Part shown: positions 50,842 through 60,027 of the stretch, one piece after another
Layout of the letters: the number at the start of each line of letters is the position of its first letter
How positions within the stretch are numbered: the stretch's first letter is position 1
From: Micromonospora sp. C31
GTDB lineage: Bacteria; Actinomycetota; Actinomycetes; Mycobacteriales; Micromonosporaceae
Direction: 5' to 3'
DNA length: 64,000 nucleotides
NCBI RefSeq assembly: GCF_018070575.1
Contig: NZ_JAGPXN010000023.1
Location: forward strand, 27,817-91,816
Notes under the pieces: generated by a model
Databases searched by the model: none
The model's input: only the letters and a program-made list of their open reading frames with translations
Told to the model about the DNA's origin: nothing
Position numbers and translations under genes: made by a program

Positions 50842-51501
50842 TCAACGGGCGGCGAGCAGCCAGGTGCGGGCGGCGCGGCCGAGCCAGAGATAGCCGGTGG
50901 CGGCCACCACCGCTCCGATGATCATGGGCGGCCAGGTGAGCGCGGCGTCCCAGAGACCGATCGACCATGCGAAGAGCGCCGAGCCGGCCAGCACGCCGAG
51001 GGCGAGGATCCCGGTGAGGGCCGCGCCCACCGCCCGGTCCGCGGCAGCGCCGCGTAGCGCCGACCGGCCGGCCGGCAGCAGCCCGATCGCGGCCAGCCCG
51101 AACGCCGCCGCCCAGATCCAGCCCACCGACGACGACAGCCACTGGTAGGCGGCCGGCGGCGGGGATCCGCCCCAGCTCGACCCCTGCCAGGTGAGGTCGC
51201 CGGCGACGAGCGCGACCGTGGCGAGCGTGACGACCCGCAGCGACAGCCCGCGCAGGGCACCCGCCGCCAGCTCCGCCTGGTAGGCCGGGGCGAGCTGCGC
51301 CGGCGAGCCGAACTCGGCCACCGCCCGGCGCTGCGCCTCCGTCGCCGGCAGCCCGTCCGCCCGGTACGCGTCGACGGCGTCCAGCAGCCCGTGCCGCGCC
51401 TCGGTCAGCAGGTCGGACTTGAGCCGCCGCGGCCCCCGCAGGTGCGCGGCCAGCTCCCGCAGCCGTTCCTCCACGATGGTCGCGTCGTCCTCGCCCCGCA
51501 T
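50842..51501 (-). CDS. Permease prefix domain 1-type membrane protein
   Basis: A 219-residue protein. The first 75 residues form the soluble helical permease-prefix domain (VEERLRELAAHLRGPRRLKSD, then EARHGLLDAVDAYRADGLP and AVAEFGSPAQLAPAYQ), followed by about four membrane helices. In other genomes this domain precedes MacB/FtsX-like or PadR-linked membrane proteins. Here it stands as a short protein next to a PadR regulator, which supports a regulator-target pairing. Function unknown. Confidence 0.82.
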   Translation of the reverse strand: MRGEDDATIVEERLRELAAHLRGPRRLKSDLLTEARHGLLDAVDAYRADGLPATEAQRRAVAEFGSPAQLAPAYQAELAAGALRGLSLRVVTLATVALVAGDLTWQGSSWGGSPPPAAYQWLSSSVGWIWAAAFGLAAIGLLPAGRSALRGAAADRAVGAALTGILALGVLAGSALFAWSIGLWDAALTWPPMIIGAVVAATGYLWLGRAARTWLLAAR

Positions 51502-51577
51502 GGCCCCACCCTGCCACCGGCCGCCGCCGGACGGCGTCGGGGAGAACCCTGGCCCGACCCGGAACCGGGCGGGCGGG

Positions 51578-53425
51578 TCAGGGACGCAGCGCCAGGTATC
51601 CGCGCTCGGCCGCCTCCTGGATCAGCCACTGGTCCCGGTACCAGCCGGGGGCGGCGACCAGTTCGGCGTGCCGGCCGCGCTGGGCCACCCGCCCGGCGTC
51701 GAGGACCACGATCTCGTCCAGCCCGGCGAGCCCGCTGAGCCGGTGGCTGATCAGCAGCACGGAGTGCCCGTTCGGGGTGGCCGCCAGCGCGGAGGCGAGC
51801 ACCGCGTCGGCGGCGGCGGGATCGAGCCCCTCGGTCGGCTCGTCGAGCACCAGCACGCCCGGCGCCGCGAGCAGCGCCCGGGCCAGCGCGAGCCGCTGCC
51901 GCTGGCCGCCGGAGAGCTGGCCGCCCTCCTCGCCGACCACGGTGTCCCAGCCGTCGGGCTGCTCGCGTACCCAGCCCAGCAGCCCGGCCGCCGCGGTCGC
52001 CGCCGTCAGCTCCTCCTCGTCGGCGCCGGGCCGCCCGAGCAGCAGGTTCTCCCGCACGGAGGCGTGGAAGACGTACGCCTCGGCGAGCAGTCCGCCGACG
52101 GCGCGGGGCAGTTCCTCGCCCCGGTACGCCGACAGCTCCCGCCCGTCCAGGGTGATCCGTCCGCGCGCGGGGCGCACCGCGCCGGTGAGGACGCCGGCCA
52201 GGGTGCTCTTGCCGGCGCCGCTGGGCCCGACAACCGCGACCCGGCGGCCGGGCGGCAGGTCCAGGCTGAACCCGTCCAGGGCGGGCCGGGCACCCTCCCG
52301 GTACCGGACGGTGACCTCCTCGAACCGCACCTCGTACGGCCCCGGGCCGACCTCCGTGCCGCCGGACGGCCCCGGGCCGACCGGAGCCTCCAGCAGGGCG
52401 GCCACCCGGGTCAGGCCGGTCCGGAGCTGGGTCCACTGCCGGGCGGCCCCGACCAGCGCCAGCGCGATCTCCACGGCGGCGAGCGTGCCGACCGCCAGGA
52501 CGCCGACGAGCACCCCGTCCACGCCGCCGGCGAGCGCGGCGAGCACCACCGCGCCGGCGGTCAGCCCGGCCACCAGCACCCCGGCCGCGTCGACGGCGAA
52601 GCCGGTGGCGGCGAGCCGCCGCTCCAACCGGGCCAGCCGTCGGGCCCGCACCCCGGCGGCCTCCAGCGCGTGCCCGGTGGCGCCGAACGCGGCCAGGTCG
52701 GCGGCGCCGTGGGTGAGGTCGACCGCGTCGGTGGCGAGGGCGCCGCGCAGTGGCGCCAGCTCCGCGGCGGCACGCCGGGTCAGCGCGGTGGCCAGCGCGG
52801 GCAGCGCGACCCCGGCGAGCAGCAGCCCGCCCGCGAGCACCCCGGCGGCGGCCGGCGACATCAGCGCCGCCCCGCCGACCGCGAGCAGGCTGACCAGCGC
52901 CGCTGCCGAGGCCGGCACCAGCACCCGCAGCAGCAGGTCCTGGACGGCCTCCACGTCGGAGACGAGCCGGCTCAGCGCGTCGCCGGAGCGCTGCCGTGCC
53001 GCCGTGCGGGCGGCGAGGGTGCCGAAGACCCGGGCCCGGACGTCGGTGACAAGTCGCAGCACGGCGTCGTGCCCGGCGAGCCGTTCGGTGTAGCGCAGTA
53101 CGCCCCGGCTGATCGCCAGCGCCCGGACCGCCACGATCGCCACGGTGAGGCGGTCCAGCGGGGGCCGGCCGGCGGCGCTCATCAGCAGCCAGGTCGCGGT
53201 GGCCATCAGGGCGAGGCCGGCGAACTCGGTGGCGGCGGCGAGCAGCCCCGCGCCGAGCAGCCGGTTCAGGTACGGCCGGGCCAGCCGCAGCACGGCCCGC
53301 TCGGGGGAGCCGGTGCGACCCGGCGTGGACCGTCCGCCGCCGTCCGCCGGCCCGGCGTCGGTGCCGGGTGTGCCGTCAGGGCGGCTCTCGGGCCGGGCGC
53401 CGGCGGGGGTCTGTTCGTCGGTCAC
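51578..53425 (-). CDS. cydC: Thiol reductant ABC exporter subunit CydC
   Basis: A 615-residue fused ABC half-transporter. The N-terminal 45 residues are Pro/Gly-rich, followed by six membrane helices, then a nucleotide-binding domain with GPSGAGKSTLAGVL, QLSGGQRQRLALARALL and LVLDEPTEGLDP. With CydD it exports cysteine/glutathione-type thiols (bacillithiol or mycothiol context in actinomycetes is not resolved) needed for cytochrome bd assembly. The GTG at 53425 overlaps the cydD stop (GTGA). Last gene of cydA-B-D-C. Confidence 0.93.
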   Translation of the reverse strand: MTDEQTPAGARPESRPDGTPGTDAGPADGGGRSTPGRTGSPERAVLRLARPYLNRLLGAGLLAAATEFAGLALMATATWLLMSAAGRPPLDRLTVAIVAVRALAISRGVLRYTERLAGHDAVLRLVTDVRARVFGTLAARTAARQRSGDALSRLVSDVEAVQDLLLRVLVPASAAALVSLLAVGGAALMSPAAAGVLAGGLLLAGVALPALATALTRRAAAELAPLRGALATDAVDLTHGAADLAAFGATGHALEAAGVRARRLARLERRLAATGFAVDAAGVLVAGLTAGAVVLAALAGGVDGVLVGVLAVGTLAAVEIALALVGAARQWTQLRTGLTRVAALLEAPVGPGPSGGTEVGPGPYEVRFEEVTVRYREGARPALDGFSLDLPPGRRVAVVGPSGAGKSTLAGVLTGAVRPARGRITLDGRELSAYRGEELPRAVGGLLAEAYVFHASVRENLLLGRPGADEEELTAATAAAGLLGWVREQPDGWDTVVGEEGGQLSGGQRQRLALARALLAAPGVLVLDEPTEGLDPAAADAVLASALAATPNGHSVLLISHRLSGLAGLDEIVVLDAGRVAQRGRHAELVAAPGWYRDQWLIQEAAERGYLALRP

Positions 53426-55098
53426 CGGGTCGCCTCCCCGGCCGCCGTGGGCGTCAGCTCGGTGACCCGGCCGTCCTCGACCCGCAGGATCCGGTCCGCG
53501 TCGGCGAGCAGCGCCGGTCGGTGTGCCACCAGCAGCGCCGTCCGGCCGGCCACCAGCCGGCGGGCGGCGTCGAGGACGACGGCCTCGGCGGCGGTGTCCA
53601 GCCGGGCGGTCGGCTCGTCGAGCAGCACCACGGGCGCGTCCCGCAGGAACGCGCGGGCCAGCGCGACCCGCTGCCGCTGCCCGCTGGACAGGCCGTGCCC
53701 GCGCTCGCCGAGCACGGTGGCGAGCCCGTCGGGCAGCTCGGCGACCACGTCGTCCAGGGCGGCGTCGTGGACCGCCGTGGCGAGCGCCGCGTCCGGGGTG
53801 GCCGGGGTGCCGAGGCGGATGTTGTCGGCCAGCGAGGCGGCGAAGAGGTGGGCGCGCTGCGGCACCCAGGCCACCTGGCGGCGCCAGCCGTCGGTGTCGG
53901 CGTCGGCCAGGTCCACCCCGCCCACGGTGACCCGGCCGGCGGTCGGGGTGACGAAACCGAGCAGCAGGCCGAGCAAAGTGCTCTTGCCGGCTCCGCTCGG
54001 CCCGATCACGGCGACGCGCTCGCCCGGCCGGATGGTCAGCGTGACGTCGCGCAGGGCGGTGGTCCGCTCGTACTCGACGGTCACCGCCTCGAACCGGATC
54101 TCGCCGCGGCCGTCGGGGGTGGGCGCTACCTCGCCGCGCGCCGGCGCGGGGGCGGCGGCGGAGAGGGTGAGCGCCTCGTCCAGCGCGGTGAGCCCCTCCA
54201 TGCTGGCGTGGAACCGGGCGCCGGCCGCCCGCAGCGGCAGGTACGCCTCCGGGGTGAGCAGCAGCACCAGCAGCGCGGTCTGGAGGGTCAGCCCGCCGCC
54301 GAGCAGCCGTACGCCCACCGGCACGGCGACCAGCGCCACCGAGAGGGTGGCCACCAGCTCCAGGACCAGGGCGGACAGGAAGGCGATCCGCAGCGTCTTC
54401 ATGGTCGCGATCCGGTGGCCGTCGGCCATCCGGCGGACCATCTCGGTCTGCGCCCGGGCCCGGCCGAACGCGCGCAGCGTGGGCAGCCCGGCCACCATGT
54501 CGAGGAAGTGCCCGCCGAGCAGGGAGAGCCGTCGCCACTGCCGCTCGGTGGCGGCCTGCGCCTGCCAGCCGAGCAGCGCGCCGAAGATCGGGATCAGCGG
54601 CAGGGTCACCGCGATGATCAGCGCCGAGCTCCAGTCGGCGACGAAGATCCGGGCCAGCACGGCGGCCGGCACGGTGACGCTGAGCACGAGCTGCGGCAGG
54701 TAGCCGGTGAAGTAGGCGTCGAGCGCGTCCAGCCCGCGCCCGGTCAGCGTGGCGAGCTGCCCGGCGCGCTGGCCGGCGACCCAGCCGGGGCCGTGCCGCC
54801 CGACCGCTCCGAGCAGGTCGGCCCGCAGCGCCGCCTTGACCGTCGCCGCGACCCGCGCCGACACCGTGCCCTGCGCCCAGACCAGCAGCGAGCGGGCGGC
54901 CACCGCAGCGGCGAAGCCCGCCAGCGCGGGCCGGTCCAGTCGCCCTTCGAACGCGGTCGCCAGCAGCGCGGCCAGCGCCGTGGCCTGCGCGACGACCAAC
55001 CCCGCGGCCAGCACGCCGAGCAGTGCGAGCACGGCGAGGTCGCGCCGGGTCCCCGGGACCCGGCGCAGCAGACGCGGGTCGAAGGGACGGCGGTTCAC
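53422..55098 (-). CDS. cydD: Thiol reductant ABC exporter subunit CydD
   Basis: A 558-residue ABC half-transporter starting MNRRPFDPRLLRRVPGTRRD, with six membrane helices (TVKAALRADLLGAVGRHGPG and AYFTGYLPQLVLSVTVP mark the CydD type) and an NBD with GPSGAGKSTLLGLLLGF, LSSGQRQRVALARAFL and VVLLDEPTARLD. The GTG at 55098 overlaps the cydB stop by four bases and its own stop overlaps cydC. Heterodimer partner of CydC. Confidence 0.93.
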   Translation of the reverse strand: MNRRPFDPRLLRRVPGTRRDLAVLALLGVLAAGLVVAQATALAALLATAFEGRLDRPALAGFAAAVAARSLLVWAQGTVSARVAATVKAALRADLLGAVGRHGPGWVAGQRAGQLATLTGRGLDALDAYFTGYLPQLVLSVTVPAAVLARIFVADWSSALIIAVTLPLIPIFGALLGWQAQAATERQWRRLSLLGGHFLDMVAGLPTLRAFGRARAQTEMVRRMADGHRIATMKTLRIAFLSALVLELVATLSVALVAVPVGVRLLGGGLTLQTALLVLLLTPEAYLPLRAAGARFHASMEGLTALDEALTLSAAAPAPARGEVAPTPDGRGEIRFEAVTVEYERTTALRDVTLTIRPGERVAVIGPSGAGKSTLLGLLLGFVTPTAGRVTVGGVDLADADTDGWRRQVAWVPQRAHLFAASLADNIRLGTPATPDAALATAVHDAALDDVVAELPDGLATVLGERGHGLSSGQRQRVALARAFLRDAPVVLLDEPTARLDTAAEAVVLDAARRLVAGRTALLVAHRPALLADADRILRVEDGRVTELTPTAAGEATR

Positions 55099-56102
55099 CA
55101 GTACACCGGTGCCCTGCCGTCGGTCCGTCCCCGGAACACCCACCAGCACATCGCCTGAAAGCCTAGTAGGGCCGGCAGGAGCGGCAGCGTCACCCAGCCC
55201 AGCAGCCGCAGCGTGGGCGTGCTGGCCGCCGCGTCGGCCACGGTCAGTGACGCGCCCGGGTCGACCGTGGAGACCAGCGCGTAGGGCCACAGGGTCGCGC
55301 CGGCCAGCGCCACCGGCAGTGCCAGGGCCGCGCAGGTGGCGGCGAAGGCCACCCCCGGCCGCCGCCGCGCGAGCGCCGCCCGGGCCACCAGCAGCGCCGT
55401 GACCAGCAACGACAGCAGCAGTACGCCCACCAGCGGCTGCTGTGCGGCGGTGCGTACGTCGGCGGAGAGCAGGCCGAGGACGGTGGCCGCGCCGACGGCG
55501 GTCAGCGCCACCGGGACGAGCCGGGCGGCCAGTCGCCCGACCGGCCCGGCGTCGGCGGCGGGCAGCCGCAGCGTGAGGAAGGTCGCACCGTGCAGGGCGA
55601 CCAGCGCGACGAGGGCGAGCCCGGCGGCGGCCACGAACGGGGTGAAGAGGTGGCTCACCCCGGCGACGTGGCCGTCGGCGTGCAGCGGTACGCCCTGGAG
55701 CAGCCCGGCCAGCACGGCGCCCCAGCCGAGCGCGGCGAGCACGCTGCCGACGACCACGACCCGGTCCCACCAGACGCGGGCGCGCTGCCCGGCCGGTCGG
55801 CTGCGCAGCTGCACCCCGGCGGTGACCAGGACGACCCCGGTCAACGCGCCGAGCACCGCCGGGTAGAAGCCGGCGAGCAGTTCCCCCTCCAGCAGGGGGA
55901 AGGCGCCGAACAGGATGCCGACGGCGGCCACCAGCCAGACCTCGTTGCCGAGGAAGAACGGGCCGACCGCGTTGAGCGCGGCGCGGCGGCGGGCGGGGTC
56001 GGTGTCCCGGGCGAGCAGCAGGCCGACGCCGTAGTCGTAGCCGCCGAGCACCAGGTAGCCGGCGAAGAAGAGGCCGAGCAGGGCGTACCAGGCGAGTTCC
56101 AC
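55095..56102 (-). CDS. cydB: Cytochrome bd ubiquinol/menaquinol oxidase subunit II
   Basis: A 335-residue, nine-helix membrane subunit with the family N-terminus LAWYALLGLFFAGYLVLGGYDYG and the GPFFLGNEVWLVAAVGILFGAFP block. It lies ten bases after cydA and overlaps cydD. Together with CydA it reduces oxygen to water using quinol and supports respiration at low oxygen. Confidence 0.96.
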   Translation of the reverse strand: MELAWYALLGLFFAGYLVLGGYDYGVGLLLARDTDPARRRAALNAVGPFFLGNEVWLVAAVGILFGAFPLLEGELLAGFYPAVLGALTGVVLVTAGVQLRSRPAGQRARVWWDRVVVVGSVLAALGWGAVLAGLLQGVPLHADGHVAGVSHLFTPFVAAAGLALVALVALHGATFLTLRLPAADAGPVGRLAARLVPVALTAVGAATVLGLLSADVRTAAQQPLVGVLLLSLLVTALLVARAALARRRPGVAFAATCAALALPVALAGATLWPYALVSTVDPGASLTVADAAASTPTLRLLGWVTLPLLPALLGFQAMCWWVFRGRTDGRAPVYW

Positions 56103-56112
56103 GGTCGTCTCC

Positions 56113-57363
56113 TCAGGCGAAGGCGGGCTCGGGGTGGGGGTCGGCCGGCGGCTGGTCCGGTTGCCGGCCCAGGGCCGGGTCGTGCGCGCCCCGGGCGGCG
56201 TGCTGGGCCAGCAGCACCCAGTTGGTGACGGCGAGGGCGCCGAGCAGCAGGCTGAAGCCGATCAGCGAGCTGAGCATCAGCCAGGGGCTGACCGGCGACA
56301 CCGCCTGGTCCACGGGGAGCAGCCCGTACGCGGCCCAGGGCTGGCGGCCGACCTCGCGGGCGATCCAGCCGAGGATCGCCGCGACGAAGGGCAGCGGCAG
56401 GGCGAACTGGAGGATCCACAGCGGGACGCGCAGCCGGATGATCCAGTCCCGCCACAGCAGCGGGAGCAGCAGCCAGAGCAGGCCGAGGGTGAAGCCGATC
56501 AGGATCATGAAGCCGAGGCCGACGTCGGCGAGGGCCGGCGGGGTGTAGTCGCCGGGGCCGAACCGGGCGGTCCATTCGGCGATCAGCGGCGCGGCGGCGG
56601 GGTCGTCGCCGAACTTGGTGGGCTGCACGTCGCTGATCGCGAAGAACTGGGCGAAGCCGAAGCCCTGCACGAAGAAGATCGCCACCGCCGAGGTGATCAG
56701 GCCGATGCGCAGCCCCTTGCGGTGCAGCGTGAAGTCGTCGGTGCGCCGGACCAGGTGCCACGCGCTGACCGCCGCCATCAGCATCCCGCCGACGAGCAGC
56801 GCCGCCGTGACGACGTGCCCGAGGGCCACGCGGAAGGTGGGGTTGTCCAGCAGCGCGGAGAAGTCGGTGAGGTGCGCGACGCCGTCGCGCACCTCGTAGC
56901 CGACCGGGTTCTGCAACCAGGAGTTCGCCACCATGATCCAGAACGCCGAGGCGTACGCGGTGATGGCGACGCCCCAGAGCAGGGCGAGGTGGACGCCCCG
57001 ACGCAGCCGGTGCCAACCGAAGATCCACATGCCGAGGAACGTCGACTCCAGGAAGAACGCGACCAGCGTCTCGATGGCCAGGGGCGCCCCGAAGACGTTG
57101 CCGACGTAGCGCGACAGCCCGCTCCAGTTCAGCCCGAACTGGAACTCCATCACGATGCCGGTGGCGATGCCGAGCACGTAGTTGATCACGTAGAGCTGGC
57201 CCCAGAACCGGGTCATTCGCTCGTAGACCGGCTTGTTCGTGATCAGCCAGGCGGTCTGGAGGTAGACCAGCAGGGTCACCAGCCCGAGGGTGACCACCAC
57301 GAAGAGGAAGTGGATCGAGGTGGTGGTGGCGAACTGCAGGCGGGCGAGGAGCAGGGTGTCCAT
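56113..57363 (-). CDS. cydA: Cytochrome bd ubiquinol/menaquinol oxidase subunit I
   Basis: A 416-residue subunit carrying the hemes. It opens LLARLQFATTTSIHFLFVVV with the heme-ligand histidine at residue 18, then WGQLYVINYVLGIATGIVMEFQFG and the conserved GWIAREVGRQPWAAYGLLP. The quinol-binding Q-loop is short, as in the actinobacterial/Bacillus type. The C-terminus is a Pro/His-rich tail. It is the first gene of cydABDC. The 260 bases upstream hold several CTAC/GTAG dyads and no other gene. Confidence 0.96.
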   Translation of the reverse strand: MDTLLLARLQFATTTSIHFLFVVVTLGLVTLLVYLQTAWLITNKPVYERMTRFWGQLYVINYVLGIATGIVMEFQFGLNWSGLSRYVGNVFGAPLAIETLVAFFLESTFLGMWIFGWHRLRRGVHLALLWGVAITAYASAFWIMVANSWLQNPVGYEVRDGVAHLTDFSALLDNPTFRVALGHVVTAALLVGGMLMAAVSAWHLVRRTDDFTLHRKGLRIGLITSAVAIFFVQGFGFAQFFAISDVQPTKFGDDPAAAPLIAEWTARFGPGDYTPPALADVGLGFMILIGFTLGLLWLLLPLLWRDWIIRLRVPLWILQFALPLPFVAAILGWIAREVGRQPWAAYGLLPVDQAVSPVSPWLMLSSLIGFSLLLGALAVTNWVLLAQHAARGAHDPALGRQPDQPPADPHPEPAFA

Positions 57364-57395
57364 GGCCGGCTCTCCGAACGATTGGCTCAGTTGTC

Positions 57396-57476
57396 GTAGG
57401 GAGCCTACACGTAGATTGCCTACGCATGGTCGCTACCGCGGTCCGGCGCGGGAGATTCTACGACGACTTGTAGTAG
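57396..57476. promoter_or_regulatory. Cluster of BlaI-like CTAC/GTAG dyads upstream of cydA
   Basis: GTAGGGAGCCTAC (57396-57408) and GTAGATTGCCTAC (57411-57423) are 13-bp inverted repeats repeated in tandem at 15-bp spacing. CTACGACGACTTGTAGTAG (57458-57476) is a 19-bp imperfect palindrome close in style to BlaI/MecI operators (TACTACA-type half-sites). The region lies 33-113 bases upstream of the cydA start. The blaI upstream region has a related dyad, so BlaI is the obvious candidate to bind here. Confidence 0.6.
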
Positions 57477-57623
57477 TTGTGGGGGAGGTGTAGGGCGCGT
57501 CGCCACCGGGCGGGTCCCGCCCCAGCATGGCCGGACGCGCTCCACGCCGTGGTAACCCCGGGAAGAACGGGACCGGCTCCCCGGGGAGGGGCAGCCACAA
57601 CCGATGCGGGGCGGGGCCCGGGG

Positions 57624-58529
57624 TCAGCTCAGGAAGAGGGAGATAGGCAGGGCGGCCACGGTGGTCGCCACGGCCAGCGCGACGGTCCCGAGCAGCCGGG
57701 GCGGCCGGTCGGCGACCATGAGCCGCTGCACCCGTACGTCGAGGTCCCGGTCGCCCATCCCGAGGGTGCCGGCCGGCGTGATCCGGTTGCCGGCGGCGGC
57801 GAACCGGCGCAGCGCACCGGCGAGCGGGGCGTCGGCGTGCGCCTCCCGGGCCTTGTCGTCGGCCCGCATCTCGACCAGCAGGGCGACCCGCGCGTGCGCC
57901 TCGCGGACCCAGGCGAACCAGGGCAGCGCCCGGCTGAGCGCGGTGAACGGCAGCAGCACCAGGTCGTGCCGTTCCTGGGCGTGCGCCCGCTCGTGGGTGA
58001 GCACGGCCGCCAACTCGGCGGGATCCAGCAGGTCGAGGGTGCCCGCGCTGACCACCACCCGGGGCTTCATCCCCGGCAGGCAGTACGCCGCTGCGCCCGG
58101 GTGGTCGAGCACCAGCGCCCCGGGCACCGTCGGGTCCCGGCGGGCGACCAGGGCGAGCAGGTCCCGGTGCCGGCGCTGGGCGCGTACGGTGCCGTGGACG
58201 CTGCGGACGGTCGTGGCCAGCAGGACCGCGCCGATGCCGAAGCCCACCCCGACGGCGGCCAGGTGCGGCGCGCCCAGCCCGACGGGCAGGGTGCCGTGGC
58301 CGAGGTCCGTGGCGAGGGCGACCAGCGCGCTGCCGGTCGGCCGGTCGTAGGCGGCCAGGCCCAGCGCCATCGGCACGCCCATGGCGGAGAGCCCGAGGGC
58401 CAGCCCGACCGCCTGCCAGCAGACGATCGCCACCCGGGGGCTGCGCCACGTCCAGGTGGAGCGGGCGAGCACCTGCGCGGTCAGCCAGCAGGCCAGCATC
58501 GACGCGGCGAAGTGCAGGGCGTACGCCAC
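57624..58529 (-). CDS. M56 family membrane metalloprotease (BlaR1-like, no sensor domain)
   Basis: A 301-residue membrane protein with about four helices. The zinc motif HERAH in ELAAVLTHERAHAQERHD is characteristic of M56/M48 proteases, with a third ligand region LLVEMRADDKAREAH. It lacks the penicillin-binding sensor domain of BlaR1. Family knowledge: M56 partners cleave or inactivate BlaI-type repressors, and the blaI gene ends ten bases upstream on the same strand. The GTG at 58529 is the likely start. Confidence 0.9.
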   Translation of the reverse strand: MAYALHFAASMLACWLTAQVLARSTWTWRSPRVAIVCWQAVGLALGLSAMGVPMALGLAAYDRPTGSALVALATDLGHGTLPVGLGAPHLAAVGVGFGIGAVLLATTVRSVHGTVRAQRRHRDLLALVARRDPTVPGALVLDHPGAAAYCLPGMKPRVVVSAGTLDLLDPAELAAVLTHERAHAQERHDLVLLPFTALSRALPWFAWVREAHARVALLVEMRADDKAREAHADAPLAGALRRFAAAGNRITPAGTLGMGDRDLDVRVQRLMVADRPPRLLGTVALAVATTVAALPISLFLS

Positions 58530-58539
58530 GACCGCCGCC

Positions 58540-59004
58540 CTACCGGTCCGCTGCCTTGTCGGCCCGGGGCGGCAGACCGAGCCCGTCGACCGACGGCGCG
58601 TCGACCCGGTCGGTCAGCGCGTCACCGTCGTGCCCGGTCCCCCCGGCCTCGGCCCCGAGGGCGGCGCGCAGCACCTCGGCCTCCGTGCCGGTCACCGAAC
58701 GGGCGAAGCGCACCAGCGCGGCGTCGCGGCTGCCGCCGAGGTCGAGAGCGTCGAGCATGAGCCGGGCGATGTACGCCTCGCGGCTGGCGGCGGCCCGGTA
58801 ACTCCAGGCCCGCCCCTCCCGCTCGCGCTGCACCATGCCCTTGCCGGCGAGCCGGTCCAGCACGGTCATCACCGTCGTGTACGCCAGCTCGCGCCCGTCC
58901 AGCGCGTCGGCCACCTCGCGCACGGTGATCCCACCCGACGTGCCCGGGACCGAGTCCCACAAGACGTCCATCACCGCGCGTTCGAGATCACCAAGCCGAG
59001 TCAC
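58540..59004 (-). CDS. blaI: BlaI/MecI/CopY family transcriptional repressor
   Basis: A 154-residue repressor whose first 80 residues are the BlaI winged helix (LGDLERAVMDVLWDSVPGTS, TVREVADALDGRELAYTTVM, TVLDRLAGKGMVQREREGRA). A dimer helix follows and then a charged tail of about 35 residues. The GTG at 59004 begins eight to ten bases from a CTACC-CCC-GGTAG dyad on its upstream side. It forms a two-gene unit with the M56 protease. No beta-lactamase gene is near; the cytochrome bd operon is the closest plausible target. Confidence 0.92.
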   Translation of the reverse strand: MTRLGDLERAVMDVLWDSVPGTSGGITVREVADALDGRELAYTTVMTVLDRLAGKGMVQREREGRAWSYRAAASREAYIARLMLDALDLGGSRDAALVRFARSVTGTEAEVLRAALGAEAGGTGHDGDALTDRVDAPSVDGLGLPPRADKAADR

Positions 59005-59013
59005 GCCGCAATC

Positions 59014-59029
59014 CTACCCCCGGTAGTAG
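59014..59029. promoter_or_regulatory. BlaI autoregulatory dyad
   Basis: CTACC-CCC-GGTAG (59014-59026) is a perfect inverted repeat, extended by TAG to 59029 so that TACTACC appears on the opposite strand. It lies ten bases upstream of the blaI start codon. The half-sites agree with the BlaI consensus and with the dyads upstream of cydA. Confidence 0.6.
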
Positions 59030-59113
59030 ACCCACCTCGCGCAGCACACCGGAGCTGAGCCCTCCCAAGGCGGCACACCCGAGCCGAGCTCTCCCACGAA
59101 CCTGTCCACGGTC

Positions 59114-59187
59114 GGTTTTCCGGGGAGCCCCGCCCGCGCAGGGATCAAGCCTGACCGCCCGGAGCGGGCGGGGCTCCCCGGAAAACC
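59114..59187 (-). repeat. Conserved-loop hairpin element, copy 3
   Basis: A perfect 24-bp stem (59114-59137 with 59164-59187) encloses a 26-nt loop (59138-59163). Read on the minus strand, the loop begins tc, contains cgggcggtcaggcttgat and ends ccctgc, nearly identical to copies 1 and 2. A further outer stem CTGTCC/GGACAG (59102-59107 and 59192-59197) frames it. It starts about 15 bases after the stop of the ALDH-like gene, on that gene's coding strand, and ends 109 bases before blaI. Confidence 0.85.
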
Positions 59188-59202
59188 CCCAGGACAGAAC
59201 AG

Positions 59203-60027
59203 TCACACCCCCTTGGGGTGCCAGACCGTCTTCGTCTCCAGCAGGGTGGTCATCCGGGTGATGCCCGGGTCGGCGGACCAGTCGTGGTCGGCCGGGGCCG
59301 GCCGGAGCACCCGCTTGAGGTTCTGCGCCGCCTTGACCTCCAGCTCGATCGCCAGCTCGGCGTCGGCCACCCCGGTCAGGTCGATGGCGTTGACGTCCAT
59401 GTGGGCCGCCAGCGCCGGCACGGTCTCGCTGATCCGGCCGGTGAGCAGGTTGACCACGCCGCCGGGCAGGTCGGAGGTGGCGAGCACCTCGGCCAGGGTC
59501 ACCGCCGCGAGGGGCTGCGTCGGCGAGGTCGCCACCACCACGGTGTTGCCGGTGACGATCGCCGGGGCGATCACGCTGACCAGGCCGAGCAGCGCCGGTG
59601 ACTCGGGGGCGACCACGGCCACCACGCCGGTCGGCTCGGGGGCCGACAGGTTGAAGTACGGCCCGGCGACCGGGTTGGCGCCGCCGTACACCTGGGGAAG
59701 CTTGTCGGACCAGCCGGCGTACCAGACCCAGCGGTCCACGGCCGCGTCGACCTCGTCGCCGGGCACGCCGAGGGCGACGAACTGCTCGCGCCGGCCCTCC
59801 AGCATCTCGGCGACCCGGTAGAGGATCTGACCCCGGTTGTACGCGGTCGCCCCGGCCCAGCCCTTCACGGCGGCGCGGGCGGCGACCACGGCGTCCCGCG
59901 CGTCCTTGCGGGAGGCGAGGGAAACGTTGGCGTCCTGCACGAGATACGACCGTCCCGACTCGCTGCGCGGGAACTTCCCGCCGATGAAGAGCTTGTACGT
60001 CTTGCGTACCGCGACCCGCTCAGACAT
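59203..60027 (-). CDS. Truncated, non-catalytic aldehyde dehydrogenase-like protein
   Basis: A 274-residue protein similar to the N-terminal (NAD-binding) half of ALDHs, with KTYKLFIGGKFPRSESGRSY, then GWAGATAYNRGQILYRVAEM and PTGVVAVVAPESPALLGLVS. The catalytic cysteine region and most of the C-terminal half are absent. The end (MTTLLETKTVWHPKGV) looks like a natural terminus, not a break. The start at 60027 overlaps the full-length ALDH gene by eight bases. Such a catalytic/pseudo-ALDH pair mirrors the two-domain ALDH16 enzymes, so it probably forms a structural subunit. Confidence 0.82.
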   Translation of the reverse strand: MSERVAVRKTYKLFIGGKFPRSESGRSYLVQDANVSLASRKDARDAVVAARAAVKGWAGATAYNRGQILYRVAEMLEGRREQFVALGVPGDEVDAAVDRWVWYAGWSDKLPQVYGGANPVAGPYFNLSAPEPTGVVAVVAPESPALLGLVSVIAPAIVTGNTVVVATSPTQPLAAVTLAEVLATSDLPGGVVNLLTGRISETVPALAAHMDVNAIDLTGVADAELAIELEVKAAQNLKRVLRPAPADHDWSADPGITRMTTLLETKTVWHPKGV

